64,000 bases of DNA from CALCNS01 sp937897315 (GCA_036744005.1 DAINOJ010000011.1:1-64000), one strand, 5' to 3'; positions 33,260-42,254 are shown, numbered from the stretch's first letter. A program made the numbers and translations. The notes: a model not told the origin generated them from the sequence alone.

Positions 33260-34591
33260 TTATCTGATTCGTCGATACAAATATCCTTTGGCTTCGAGTC
33301 CCTTTTTATATTGAAGGAGTGTATCCAATAGTGGGACTAGCAGGGCTGCCACAAATCCTCCGGAAAACCCATTGTTGTACAAATTCATTCCGGCATGCAG
33401 AACCCCAATATTGACAACCAGAAAAACATGAATCATACCTGCTACAACGCCTGCTATGGGACCATAGACCTGGGCAATGGGTGCTAAGGTGGTTCCAAAC
33501 AAAGCAGCAAGCACTATACCGACAGAAGATACTTCGTGCAAACTGAACATACCCGCCAAAAATACCCCAAGCATCACAGGCAGAACATTTCTAACATGCT
33601 TTCCGTATGCTCCAAAGCCCGTCATAGTAAATATGCCACCCAAAACCGGTCCGTTTAGTTCCCCCTGCACCAATCTGACGTAAGCCAACCCCGTCACTCC
33701 CATGATTGCCATGTTCATCAACGTCATGGGCAATCCATATGAGAACACATAATCCCTGTTCTCAAGGTTGCGATCCCTGAGTAACTCAAGAAAACCAGAG
33801 AACCGAAACCCGTTCCAACCCCATCCCAATAAAAAGAAAGCGACAAAGAGTAACGCCAGTACAAACGTTAAGGGAGCATTGTTACCCGAGGAAACCAAGG
33901 AAACCGGAGCAATGTAGATACCAAATCCGCGCAAAATAGCAATCATAAACATTCCGATTAACCCAGCCGCAAAACCAATATTGTATAAGCTCAATCCTTT
34001 ATGAAAACTTTTCACGTGTTCTGCCAGAGGAGGTAAAATAAGACCGATGAATACCCCCGCTAATAATCCTAAGGAGTGTCCCAGCCAAGGAACCAACCCC
34101 AAATTAAACGAGATTTCGGATACCACCGGACCTAATGCCGTACCAAACATGGCTGGTAACACATACTTGGTAAACTCCACCTTCATCAGCAGAGTGAACA
34201 AATACACTCCCAATATAATGGGTACGGAGTTATATAGATTCTTGCCAAATAACGAGAAGCCGGCAATCGTAAAAACCGCCGCTAAATGTCCACCATTCAC
34301 CGGTACTTTGAGCAACCACAAAATGACAATGCTTTTTAAAACCATGAACCCGGCATTCCAGAAGGCAGCACCTATGTTGGCTATGTAAAAATAATCGGTC
34401 AACAGATTCGCCGGAGAGGTAAGAATGATAGTACTTCCTTGCACAATCTCGCTAATCGGATTGAAAAACAGCCCGGACAAGAAAAAGAAAACGGCAAGTA
34501 AGAGTAAGACGACATAACCTTTGCTACGAATACGAACCACCCTTTCCAACGACTTGCTGTCTTCGTTTATCTTCTGTATTCTTCTTTGCAA
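33260..34591 (-). CDS. DUF1576 family multi-spanning membrane protein
   Basis: 443 aa, 10 or more hydrophobic helices with an apparent internal duplication: VNGGHLAAVFTIAGFSLFGKNLYNSVPIILGVYL in the first half matches LNGPVLGGIFTMTGFGAYGKHVRNVLPVMLGVFL in the second. This is the DUF1576 pattern; function unknown, transporter-like. The start is uncertain. TTG at 34591 overlaps the upstream GGDEF gene without a good SD, while the strongest SD-like bases (GGAAAGGGTGG) lie just before residues 19-22. It is the last gene of the B12-GGDEF run. Confidence 0.82.
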   Translation of the reverse strand: MQRRIQKINEDSKSLERVVRIRSKGYVVLLLLAVFFFLSGLFFNPISEIVQGSTIILTSPANLLTDYFYIANIGAAFWNAGFMVLKSIVILWLLKVPVNGGHLAAVFTIAGFSLFGKNLYNSVPIILGVYLFTLLMKVEFTKYVLPAMFGTALGPVVSEISFNLGLVPWLGHSLGLLAGVFIGLILPPLAEHVKSFHKGLSLYNIGFAAGLIGMFMIAILRGFGIYIAPVSLVSSGNNAPLTFVLALLFVAFFLLGWGWNGFRFSGFLELLRDRNLENRDYVFSYGLPMTLMNMAIMGVTGLAYVRLVQGELNGPVLGGIFTMTGFGAYGKHVRNVLPVMLGVFLAGMFSLHEVSSVGIVLAALFGTTLAPIAQVYGPIAGVVAGMIHVFLVVNIGVLHAGMNLYNNGFSGGFVAALLVPLLDTLLQYKKGLEAKGYLYRRIR

Positions 34592-35592
34592 AACACACTA
34601 AACGTGTTCTTCCCTTTTTGTTTGGCTTGGTACATCGCATAATCGGCATATTCAATCAGGTCATATATGTTATCCGTATCCTTTTGGTATATCGCCATAC
34701 CCACACTGCAGCGAAAGGTTTCTGTGACTCCGTTTAAGGAGATGGCATCGTACAATACAGTCTCTTGGATGGCAAACCAAACTTTCAGCAAATCTTGCTC
34801 TAAAACCCGAGTATAACCGTGTAAGTATAAACCAAACTCATCCCCTGCAATTCGTATACAGATCTTTTCTTCAAAAGGCAAGTGGAGGAGTCGTCGGGCA
34901 AATTCCTTTAGGTAGTTGTCTCCGGCTTGATGTCCATAGGTATCGTTGATTCTCTTGAAATTGTCTAAATCCAAGAAAACGAAGATCCCATGCGCTTTCG
35001 GTTTTGAACGGATGATGTAGTCGATCTCTTCTCGATACTGATATCTGCTAACCAATCCGGTGAGAGCATCCTTGACCAATCGATTATTAAGGTCTAAGTT
35101 CAGTTGTTTGAGCTGAGAGTTGGCCTTCTTGAGTTGGCGTTGCATATTGGTCATCTCGTTATTTAGTTTTTGTATTTGTTCGAATTGCTCGCGAATCATT
35201 TTGTTGTCTTCATACACAATTTGATCATTCGTCATGCTGATGACTTTCATAAAGCGATGAATGAATTCCATCATATCTGAGAAGACACCATCTTCAGAAT
35301 TTACAGGAATTTCGTATCCAAACACCAAAACCGTGTTGCCCTTTGCAATGAAACATAGAGAAATCTCTACAGGGACTCCAGTCAGTTGAAAGTCATAATT
35401 ACAGGTTATGGCTTCACGAGTCTTAAGTGTTTGATGTAGAGAATCCAATAACCTTTCCGCATCCTGAGGATTGAATAATTCGGTCAATTTTTTTTGATAT
35501 GGCGAGAACAGGAAGATCGGTTGATTCCAGTACGTATGAAGAATCGTAAATTCTTCATCACATTGAATCAGAAACGAAGTATTCACTTTCAT
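34567..35592 (-). CDS. Diguanylate cyclase with AGDEF signature
   Basis: 341 aa, soluble. N-terminal ~120 aa sensor-like region (PAS-like in size: TSFLIQCDEEFTILHTYWNQ), then a coiled coil (about 120-165, EQFEQIQKLNNEMTNMQRQL), then a GGDEF domain: DALTGLVSRYQYREEI, FLDLDNFKRINDTYGHQAGD. The active-site loop reads RIAGDEFGLYL (AGDEF instead of GGDEF), a change tolerated in some active cyclases. AAAGGAG nine nt before the ATG at 35592 sets the start. It follows the cobalamin-binding protein by 27 nt, which is the likely input to it. Confidence 0.9.
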   Translation of the reverse strand: MKVNTSFLIQCDEEFTILHTYWNQPIFLFSPYQKKLTELFNPQDAERLLDSLHQTLKTREAITCNYDFQLTGVPVEISLCFIAKGNTVLVFGYEIPVNSEDGVFSDMMEFIHRFMKVISMTNDQIVYEDNKMIREQFEQIQKLNNEMTNMQRQLKKANSQLKQLNLDLNNRLVKDALTGLVSRYQYREEIDYIIRSKPKAHGIFVFLDLDNFKRINDTYGHQAGDNYLKEFARRLLHLPFEEKICIRIAGDEFGLYLHGYTRVLEQDLLKVWFAIQETVLYDAISLNGVTETFRCSVGMAIYQKDTDNIYDLIEYADYAMYQAKQKGKNTFSVFCKEEYRR

Positions 35593-35619
35593 TTGACCGC
35601 TCTCCTTTCTAAGCATCAT

Positions 35620-36690
35620 CTAAATTGTTTTCTCCGCCCACTTTGCCAATTCGGACGCCGTCTCTGCGTAAAAATCAACAGGCCATTTCTTCCATAACTG
35701 ATTGGTATGCCGAAAGGCTTGACCCCCCACCGCGATTCGCAAGTGTGGATGTTGTTTTTTGATTTCCACTACAACCTGCTCGCAAATCGATAGGTAGGGT
35801 GGCATCGTGACCGACAACGCCACTAAATCTGGTTTGTTTTCTTCTATGGCGTTCAGGATTGCTTTTATAGGTAATGCTGCTCCTAAATAAACCGTATCCC
35901 ACCCTTGAAACTCAAAAATATCGGAAAGCATTCGGATGCCCAATTCGTGCAATTCACTACCAATGGCACACGATAATAAGGTCTTGTTTTTTCTCGGGCT
36001 TTCAAAGATTTCATCGTAAAAACTGGATAAAACACTTTGAGTAACGGAGGTAGCATAATGCTCTCGGTCTAACGTAATATAATTACTATGCCATAGATGA
36101 CCAATCTCATACATCACTTTTGTCAGGATTTCTTCATAAACTTGCATCATACTAACGCCTTGTTCTTTTGCTTGACGTATGACTTGTTGCGCTTTTTTTG
36201 TTTGACCAGTTAGCAAGGCATCTAAGTATGCTTTCCGTATATCAAAGAACTCTCCTTCAATAAAGCTCGAGCTCAAAGGTACTTCCGTTATGGCTTTCTG
36301 AGTGACTTTTATGGCCCTGCTCAAAAAATCTTGTATCAAAACAAGTTCCTCTGGTTTTAAGTAACCACTGGCTTTTTGGTTGAATACTTCTGCCAGTATT
36401 CGATAATGATCATTCATTTGTTGCATTATACGATTTCGGTCTATATCTCTCATCACGTTACATAGAAGTTCATAGATCCATTTTGCATATCCTTCAAAAA
36501 TCTGAGCATCATTAAAATAAACGGCGGTCATCAGAAAACTGATGTTATAGACCACATCATCATACATGAGTTTCTTTCGACGCTCATCCATTTCTTCGTT
36601 CAACTTCGGATCGCGCTTGAACTGCTCTTCGAAAACAAGTTGAGCAATCTCAATCCATTTTGGATCATTGTAATTCATGAGCAAACTCAT
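35620..36690 (-). CDS. Cobalamin-binding protein with B12-photoreceptor residues
   Basis: 356 aa. An N-terminal helical region (1-140, no family recognised) is followed by a four-helix B12-binding cap (about 145-225) and a Rossmann B12-binding domain (about 235-350). The lower axial ligand is His248 in E-L-H248-E-L-G, with SVT (293-295) and GGQAF (322-326). In the cap, Trp200-His201 are followed by Glu210-His211, the exact W-x9-EH spacing of CarH-type photoreceptors, including the adjacent His that ligates cobalt after light. There is no DNA-binding domain; instead the next gene encodes a diguanylate cyclase. Probably a B12-dependent light or redox sensor feeding c-di-GMP. Confidence 0.85.
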   Translation of the reverse strand: MSLLMNYNDPKWIEIAQLVFEEQFKRDPKLNEEMDERRKKLMYDDVVYNISFLMTAVYFNDAQIFEGYAKWIYELLCNVMRDIDRNRIMQQMNDHYRILAEVFNQKASGYLKPEELVLIQDFLSRAIKVTQKAITEVPLSSSFIEGEFFDIRKAYLDALLTGQTKKAQQVIRQAKEQGVSMMQVYEEILTKVMYEIGHLWHSNYITLDREHYATSVTQSVLSSFYDEIFESPRKNKTLLSCAIGSELHELGIRMLSDIFEFQGWDTVYLGAALPIKAILNAIEENKPDLVALSVTMPPYLSICEQVVVEIKKQHPHLRIAVGGQAFRHTNQLWKKWPVDFYAETASELAKWAEKTI

Positions 36691-36701
36691 GTGCCTTCCC
36701 C

Positions 36702-37541
36702 CTAATACTCAATTTTCTGAATCAAAAATCTCCCTGTCTTCAAATCGGTAAAGGCCTTTTGTAGCTCTTCTTTTGTATTCATTACGATGGGTCCACCCCA
36801 AGATATGGGTTCATTCAATGCTTCGGAACTGACAAACAGAACCTGAGAGTAGCGGTCCGCTGCTTGTATCACAATTTCATCTCCTGCAGAGACGTGAACG
36901 GCGGTTTTTTCAGAAACAAAAACTCCCCCCACGGTGACATCACCCAAAAGGGTAAACAATAAAACCGATTTGTCTTTCGGTGTCTGAATGACTTTGGAAA
37001 CTCCGGGGTTTAAGTGGATATCATAGTAATCTAAGGGGAGATACAAGCTTTGGTAGCCCTGAATCCCTTCATACGTTCCGGCAAGAAGACGAATTTTTCC
37101 ACCCTCGAAGAGGATTTCCTGGATTTCGTCATTCTTAATACTATGATACGCCGGATTGCACATTTTGTCTTTGGCCGGTAAATTCAACCACAGCTGCACA
37201 CCTAACATGCGTTCCGATGCGGGGAGCTTTTCTTCGTGCAATATGCCAGATCCTGCCGTCATCCATTGTACCTCACCATCGGATATGGTATCTTCGTTGC
37301 CCAAACTATCTTTATGCGTCATCTTACCCCGGTAGATATAACTCACCGTTTCGATTCCGCGATGTGGATGCATAGGGAAACCGGCAATATAATCGTCTGG
37401 ATTCACACTATCGAAGGAGTCTAGCATGAGAATGGGATCAAAATCCTTCACTGTGTTATGTCCAAGCACCCTTACTAAACTCACACCCGCTCCGTCGGAA
37501 GTGCGAAATCCGCGAACTTGCTTTTCTACTTGTCGTTGCAT
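36702..37541 (-). CDS. Pirin family protein
   Basis: 279 aa bicupin. The pirin metal motif MHPHRGIETVSYIYRGKMTHKDSLG with two His, and GEVQWMTAGSGILHEEK with a further His and Glu, are complete. Some pirins are quercetin dioxygenases, others redox-linked regulators; no substrate is evident here. AAGGAGG before the ATG. It lies 11 nt before the cobalamin-binding gene and 14 nt after ppk2, inside the long minus-strand run. Confidence 0.93.
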   Translation of the reverse strand: MQRQVEKQVRGFRTSDGAGVSLVRVLGHNTVKDFDPILMLDSFDSVNPDDYIAGFPMHPHRGIETVSYIYRGKMTHKDSLGNEDTISDGEVQWMTAGSGILHEEKLPASERMLGVQLWLNLPAKDKMCNPAYHSIKNDEIQEILFEGGKIRLLAGTYEGIQGYQSLYLPLDYYDIHLNPGVSKVIQTPKDKSVLLFTLLGDVTVGGVFVSEKTAVHVSAGDEIVIQAADRYSQVLFVSSEALNEPISWGGPIVMNTKEELQKAFTDLKTGRFLIQKIEY

Positions 37542-37555
37542 CGTGCTACACCTCC

Positions 37556-38368
37556 TTAGTTTTCTTTCTTCGCCATGTTCCCAGCAATGTCAGGGATATA
37601 TTTTAGTTTCTGCATGGGTGGCCGAGTATATCCTTCGTCTTTTTGCTTTTCCGGCAAAATAAACTCAGCATGTGGGATATCTTCATAAGGGATTTGACTC
37701 AAAATATGGGAGATCACGTTAATGCGTGCATGCCTCTTGTTATCGGAGTCCACGACATACCATGGGGATTGCTCGGTATCGGTATATTGGAACATCACGT
37801 CTTTGGCACGGGAGTAATCTACCCAGCGAGCTCGTGCTTCTTTGTCCATTTCGCTGAGCTTCCATCGTTTGGCATCATCGTGGATTCGGTCTTGAAAGCG
37901 CTTCTCTTGTTCTTCATCGCTCACAGAAAACCAGTATTTGATCAGGATGATACCGGAGCGAATCAGGAGTTCCTCAAACCGGGGCACTGCTTTCAGGAAA
38001 TCCCAATACTCTTCTTCGCTACAAAACCCCATGACTCTTTCCACACCGGCTCGGTTGTACCAACTTCGGTCAAATAAGACCATTTCTCCGGCAGAGGGTA
38101 AATGGGCAGCATAGCGTTGAAAATACCATTGAGTTCGTTCTTTGTCGGTCGGTTTGGGGAGAGCGGCAATTCGGCATGTTCTTGGGTTCAAGTTTTTGAC
38201 AATACGTTTGATTGCCCCACCTTTTCCGGCCGCATCGCGACCTTCGAATAAGATCACCACACGAAGGCCTTTGTGAACAATCCAGTCTTGTAAATTGACC
38301 AATTCATTTTGCAGTTCCTCTAATGTATTCTTGTACGCTTTTTTTGAAAGTTTCGCCACTTCATACAT
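37556..38368 (-). CDS. ppk2: Polyphosphate kinase 2 family protein
   Basis: 270 aa. Walker A GRDAAGKGGAIKR near residue 43, Walker B with lid FDRSWYNRAGVERVMGF, and TDKERTQWYFQRYAAHLP, all PPK2 marks. Uses polyP to make GTP/ATP (class I length). The ATG at 38368 follows AAAGGGGAG very closely; a GTG three codons later (38359) with nine-nt spacing is an alternative start. Part of the packed operon with pirin and a pyridoxamine-oxidase-like gene. Confidence 0.94.
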   Translation of the reverse strand: MYEVAKLSKKAYKNTLEELQNELVNLQDWIVHKGLRVVILFEGRDAAGKGGAIKRIVKNLNPRTCRIAALPKPTDKERTQWYFQRYAAHLPSAGEMVLFDRSWYNRAGVERVMGFCSEEEYWDFLKAVPRFEELLIRSGIILIKYWFSVSDEEQEKRFQDRIHDDAKRWKLSEMDKEARARWVDYSRAKDVMFQYTDTEQSPWYVVDSDNKRHARINVISHILSQIPYEDIPHAEFILPEKQKDEGYTRPPMQKLKYIPDIAGNMAKKEN

Positions 38369-38383
38369 CTCCCCTTTCCGATT

Positions 38384-38878
38384 CTATTTTGATTCTTTGT
38401 TAGCTCGCACGAATTCTATCGCTTCTTTCCCGGTCATATGCTCAATATCCAGAGCAATAAGGTAGGTTTGTTGGCAGTCCAACGCTGCTTTCTCTTTGGC
38501 TTCTAAAGGTTGATCTGCAGAATATTTCTCCACTAGGGCACGTAATGCTTCTACGTGTTCTTCCCCTTCTGCAATTCTGGCTCTGCCAAAGGCAATCACG
38601 CTTCGAAAATAGGACGTATACTCCGCACTGACAATGGTATCTTCATCAATGACAGCAAACGAAACTTTGCTGTTCTTTTGTATGGCATCGATTTTGTGTC
38701 CTTGCTTGGCAGAATGAAAGTAGATTCTACCCATATGATATACAAAACTCATGGGTACCGCATACGGATAATCCATATCCCCTATGCACGCCAAAACCCC
38801 ATTGGTTGCTCGACATAACACCTTCTCTGTGTCCATGTGGTTTAATAATTGCTTGTTTCTTCTCATTTCACGAAACAT
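38384..38878 (-). CDS. Pyridoxamine 5'-phosphate oxidase-like flavin-binding protein
   Basis: 164 aa. Split-barrel FMN-binding pattern: GVLACIGDMDYPYAVPMSFVY, IYFHSAKQGHKIDAIQKN, then VSFAVI; typical of the NimA/PNPOx-like (5-nitroimidazole resistance type) group. Could reduce nitro compounds or bind FMN or haem. The frame opens at 38920, but AAGGAGG before the ATG at 38878 is clear. Same operon as the neighbours, 11-15 nt gaps. Confidence 0.9.
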   Translation of the reverse strand: MFREMRRNKQLLNHMDTEKVLCRATNGVLACIGDMDYPYAVPMSFVYHMGRIYFHSAKQGHKIDAIQKNSKVSFAVIDEDTIVSAEYTSYFRSVIAFGRARIAEGEEHVEALRALVEKYSADQPLEAKEKAALDCQQTYLIALDIEHMTGKEAIEFVRANKESK

Positions 38879-38889
38879 GGAAATCCTCC

Positions 38890-39300
38890 TTAGTGATGGT
38901 TGCCGGTCATATAGCACCATGTGGCGATCTCTGCGATGAGCTCAAACGGCACCGGTTCCGAATACTGAAATTGAATGGCCCCTTTACTGGTTTTATAAGG
39001 TTTGAGTTGTTCGGCAAATTGCTCAATCGCTTCCGAGCCCGGATACAACCCCATATGATTCTTGAAGGCAGCAAAATGAATGATGTTTTGTTTTTTTCGG
39101 AAGGTAGGCATGCTCCATGATATTTTTTCCTCAGCACCCGGCAATACAGAACGGATGGTCTCGCGAACCTTTTGCAACAACGGTCGAATCGTATCGGGTT
39201 GAGCCAAGATATATGCCTCCACGGTTTTAGGGGATTCTTCGCAAAAATGGTCTTGATTGTTATGTTTGAATTCTCTTTTACACTTTGGGCATTGCCACAT
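38890..39300 (-). CDS. DUF1801/YdhG-like protein with N-terminal zinc ribbon
   Basis: 136 aa. N-terminal CPKC...HFC (residues 4-19, Cys/His set) resembles a short zinc ribbon. The rest (RETIRSVLPGAEEKISWSMPTFRKKQNIIHFAAFKNHMGLYPG) is the YdhG/DUF1801 fold related to frataxin-like iron proteins. Function unknown. AAAGGAGG before the ATG. It lies between the PNPOx-like and DUF4256 genes. Confidence 0.85.
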   Translation of the reverse strand: MWQCPKCKREFKHNNQDHFCEESPKTVEAYILAQPDTIRPLLQKVRETIRSVLPGAEEKISWSMPTFRKKQNIIHFAAFKNHMGLYPGSEAIEQFAEQLKPYKTSKGAIQFQYSEPVPFELIAEIATWCYMTGNHH

Positions 39301-39316
39301 GGGATACCCTCCTTTA

Positions 39317-39862
39317 CTAGATTTTCAATACACCTCTGAAACCTCGGGAAGAATAATACGATTCCGCACCGTTGTGATACACGAAAACCGTATCATACCG
39401 ACGGTCACAGAAGAGTGCACCGCCCATCTCTCGTATCTTCTGAGGTGTTTGTACCCAGCTGGACGTTTTCGTGTCAAAGGGTTCTATCTCTTGCAATCCA
39501 CGATAATGTGTTTCGTTCAAAAGCTCAACACCCATTTCTGCTGCCATATCGACCACATTCCCCACTGGCTTATTCTCTTTCCGTGCATCTAAAGCGATGC
39601 GATCGTAGCAGAGACTTCTTCTTCCTTTTGGGGATTCCGCAGAACAATCACAGTAAATGAGTTCATCGTTCTGTTGGTCATAAAAGACCACATCGGGTTC
39701 TCCGCCCGTCTCTTCCATGCGTTGGAGTGTTCTAAGGTTGTTCTCTCTTCTTTCAATACGAGCCAGTACAAAGGACCAAGATAGTTCCGGATGACGGTGC
39801 TTGTTCTTTTCAAATCGGTTTTTCAAGATTTCGAGCAGAGTTCCATAGTCTTGTAGCGACAT
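39317..39862 (-). CDS. DUF4256 family protein
   Basis: 181 aa. ILKNRFEKNKHRHPELSW, CDCSAESPKGRRSLCYD and FDTKTSSWVQTP mark DUF4256; the family has no known function. The frame opens with TTG at 39886, but its codons 4-6 form the SD (AAAGGAGAG), so the ATG at 39862 with eight-nt spacing is preferred. Thirteen nt separate it from the radical SAM gene. Confidence 0.85.
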   Translation of the reverse strand: MSLQDYGTLLEILKNRFEKNKHRHPELSWSFVLARIERRENNLRTLQRMEETGGEPDVVFYDQQNDELIYCDCSAESPKGRRSLCYDRIALDARKENKPVGNVVDMAAEMGVELLNETHYRGLQEIEPFDTKTSSWVQTPQKIREMGGALFCDRRYDTVFVYHNGAESYYSSRGFRGVLKI

Positions 39863-39875
39863 GTCCATCTCTCCT

Positions 39876-41006
39876 TTAAAAATCAAACTTCAGCATGGGT
39901 GGTTGATAGCGTATCGGTAAGGTTTCTTCTTCTAGAAAATGGAAATTCTCATCGTTTAAAACGGGCAAAAAGGAAGAAAAGGGGAAACTCTCAAACTCAC
40001 AAGCATAATCGCTCGCACCAAACCACTTGCCTTCTTTGTTGCTCAAGTTTAACCCTCTCGCAAATTTTGTGTCGTTCGAGCAGTCGTGAACCACGATACC
40101 CCATTGTTCACGCCCAGCCACAGCCATGAGTTGTAAGCTGAGCTCCCGGCTCCAAATAGGGGAAATATAACCATGCCTGGAAATATACATATTCTCTCCC
40201 GAGTAGTTATCGATGTTATTCTCGTTCAAATGCAATTCTGCGCAATTCATAAAATCGAGTTGAGTTTGGAGAATGAGTTCTTTCTTCGCTAAGAAGGCTT
40301 GGAAAAACTCAGGCGTCATCGGCGTCTCTATGCCAACAAACGGAATATATTTTTTTGCCGTTTTCATGTTCTCAATCACGAAATCAGCAGTATTGGAAGC
40401 GCCTAAGTTAAAGCGAAGTTCATTCAGCCCCGCTTCCGCCAACGCTTTCAAATTTTCTTCGGTGGCTAGAGTGCCATTGGTATACATATGCTGATGAATC
40501 CCGGCATTCTTAAAGTGACGAATCACCGGGTAATATTTTTCGATTTCCATGAATGGTTCTAAATAAACATAGGAAATGCCTGTCGGTTTTTGGTGTATCG
40601 ACAACAGCAATTCTAAATCTCGCTCATAGAATTTGCTGCCACCAATCTCCCATAGACCTTCACCTACAGGCGACATCGCATCGATTTCACCATAATTATA
40701 ACAAAATTTGCAATTCAAATTGCAAGTATGTGTTTTACGTACAGCGCTAAGACCACTTCCCAAAAGACACGACTTACAGCCCTGGGGGAAGTGATCGTCT
40801 GGTCCAACATACAGCGTTCTATTATGTAAGGACTTTAACCCGGGTATCTGCTTCTTGAGTTTCTCCTGCCGGTCGAAAACGGTGGCTTCGATTTGAGCAA
40901 AGGTAGCAAAGATGATTTCTTCGTGTAATGGGGTAATTTCCTCTTCTTCGCTCATTTGCGCAAAGTGGTCGAACCAGATTAAGGCATCTTGTTTTGAGAT
41001 TTTCAC
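39876..41006 (-). CDS. Radical SAM protein of unknown function
   Basis: 376 aa. An N-terminal region with GCKSCLLGSGLSAVR (two Cys) stands directly before the radical-SAM motif CNLNCKFC (C-x3-C-x2-C). Then IGGSKFYERDLELLL, YVYLEPFMEIEKYYP and MYTNGTLATEENLKALAEAG, the usual order for a partial TIM barrel. The C-terminal 100 aa contain two further Cys (VVHDCSND, SDYACEFES). No SPASM motif. The GTG start has AAAGGAG five nt before it. No substrate peptide gene is visible next to it, so its job cannot be named. Confidence 0.85.
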   Translation of the reverse strand: MKISKQDALIWFDHFAQMSEEEEITPLHEEIIFATFAQIEATVFDRQEKLKKQIPGLKSLHNRTLYVGPDDHFPQGCKSCLLGSGLSAVRKTHTCNLNCKFCYNYGEIDAMSPVGEGLWEIGGSKFYERDLELLLSIHQKPTGISYVYLEPFMEIEKYYPVIRHFKNAGIHQHMYTNGTLATEENLKALAEAGLNELRFNLGASNTADFVIENMKTAKKYIPFVGIETPMTPEFFQAFLAKKELILQTQLDFMNCAELHLNENNIDNYSGENMYISRHGYISPIWSRELSLQLMAVAGREQWGIVVHDCSNDTKFARGLNLSNKEGKWFGASDYACEFESFPFSSFLPVLNDENFHFLEEETLPIRYQPPMLKFDF

Positions 41007-41028
41007 AGTGTCTCCTTTACGGGCTTGC

Positions 41029-41943
41029 TTATGGATTGCTCATGGGTGGGACTTCATACCAAGTGGGAATACGACTTTCACATTGCCCAAACCAGTTCAA
41101 CACGTCTTGAGCCTGATTTTTCATAACCTGTACTTCTTTTTCACCAAAGGGGATGGCCCATGGTATGGACGAAATGGTATTGGCAGCGATATAAAACAAC
41201 AAATAAGAGAAAAAGATTTCTGGCGGCTCTCCTTGAAAGTACCCATGGATTTGCCCTGTCGCAAAAGCGGGACTTACCGTTGCACTCCAAACAATGCGAT
41301 TAAACTCTTCCCAAGGATCTCCGTAATCGGGTCGGTTGAAGTCGATGACATAAATATTTTGCTGTTCAGAGACAATCAGGTTACCCACATGATAATCGCC
41401 ATGTTGTGCAGATTGCGGTCTGTTTTGTAACAGATGTCGTTGGGTTTGCAGGTAATGAATTAGTTTCTCGTCCCCTTGAAAACGCAACCCACAGTCTAAA
41501 TAACGTTGGATCCGTGTATGGATTTTACGATTGAATCGAACTTCCCAATCTTCCTGTTCCGGTGGAGCGGGTATGGTATGAATTTCCCGTAGAATTTGTC
41601 CGGCTTGAACACCTAACTGGTATTGCTGCACCGCAGGATACTTGGGCAACACACTTTCGACATCTTCACCCGGGGACCATGACAATAGGGTATAGACAAA
41701 TTCATCATGGCAACATCGGCCAAAATCAATCGGCTGGGACATGCGAATACCCAATTGCGAGATCGTACTCATAAACCGGTACTCCGCTTGTTTCTTTTCG
41801 AGTTCGTCTTTCGCAGCCAGACGTAACAACAATGGCTGATTTTGATACGTCTCTATGTAATATTTACGGTCGCTGGACCAACCTTTTAGTAGTGGTTCAA
41901 CCACCCTGAAATGAGGGAATTGTTCCTTTATGCGGGAAATCAT
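41029..41943 (-). CDS. Aminoglycoside phosphotransferase-like kinase (APH family)
   Basis: 304 aa. Kinase-like fold: ATP-binding Lys region near LLRLAAKDELEKK, catalytic loop QHGDYHVGNLIVS (Asp and Asn) and the metal motif VIDFNRPDYGDPWEEFNR. APH-family enzymes phosphorylate aminoglycosides, choline, homoserine or fructosamines. Start ATG overlaps the DUF2087 stop (ATGA), with GAGG six nt upstream. It is one of two APH-like genes flanking DUF2087. A resistance role should not be assumed. Confidence 0.9.
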   Translation of the reverse strand: MISRIKEQFPHFRVVEPLLKGWSSDRKYYIETYQNQPLLLRLAAKDELEKKQAEYRFMSTISQLGIRMSQPIDFGRCCHDEFVYTLLSWSPGEDVESVLPKYPAVQQYQLGVQAGQILREIHTIPAPPEQEDWEVRFNRKIHTRIQRYLDCGLRFQGDEKLIHYLQTQRHLLQNRPQSAQHGDYHVGNLIVSEQQNIYVIDFNRPDYGDPWEEFNRIVWSATVSPAFATGQIHGYFQGEPPEIFFSYLLFYIAANTISSIPWAIPFGEKEVQVMKNQAQDVLNWFGQCESRIPTWYEVPPMSNP

Positions 41944-42245
41944 ATTCGTTCGTCCTCAAACTCTGGGAACACGGGCTGCTCTGTTTCCATCCAATATTTA
42001 CTTCCGTTGATTTCACGACCCAAAAAACGCAAATCATACAGTTCGCGTCGCAACAAGGCAGCATCTTCAAAGGTATGCCATCGGTTCAAAAGCTCGTTGA
42101 CCTCTTTTTCTGTATATTCTTTCATGGGTTCAAATTTAGAAGCCAGATAATACAGTGAAGCGTCTTTCAATTTTCTTTTGGTGGGGTATGCTTTTAATCT
42201 CATTTCATCGTCCAAGAAATTTCTTAATATGGTTTCTACTTTCAT
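41940..42245 (-). CDS. DUF2087 domain protein
   Basis: 101 aa. The whole chain is one DUF2087 domain: ILRNFLDDEMRLKAYPTKRKLK, then LASKFEPMKEYTEKEVNELLNRWHTFEDAALLRRELYDLRFLGR. In other proteins the domain follows an HTH; here it stands alone. Possibly a regulator or RNA-binding module. TAGGAG before the ATG. Coupled to the APH gene downstream. Confidence 0.9.
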   Translation of the reverse strand: MKVETILRNFLDDEMRLKAYPTKRKLKDASLYYLASKFEPMKEYTEKEVNELLNRWHTFEDAALLRRELYDLRFLGREINGSKYWMETEQPVFPEFEDERI

Positions 42246-42254
42246 GATGTTCTC

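Noticed and set aside
41029..41943. Antibiotic resistance gene (aminoglycoside phosphotransferase)
   Set aside because: The fold is APH-like, but such kinases have many housekeeping substrates and no mobile or resistance context is present.
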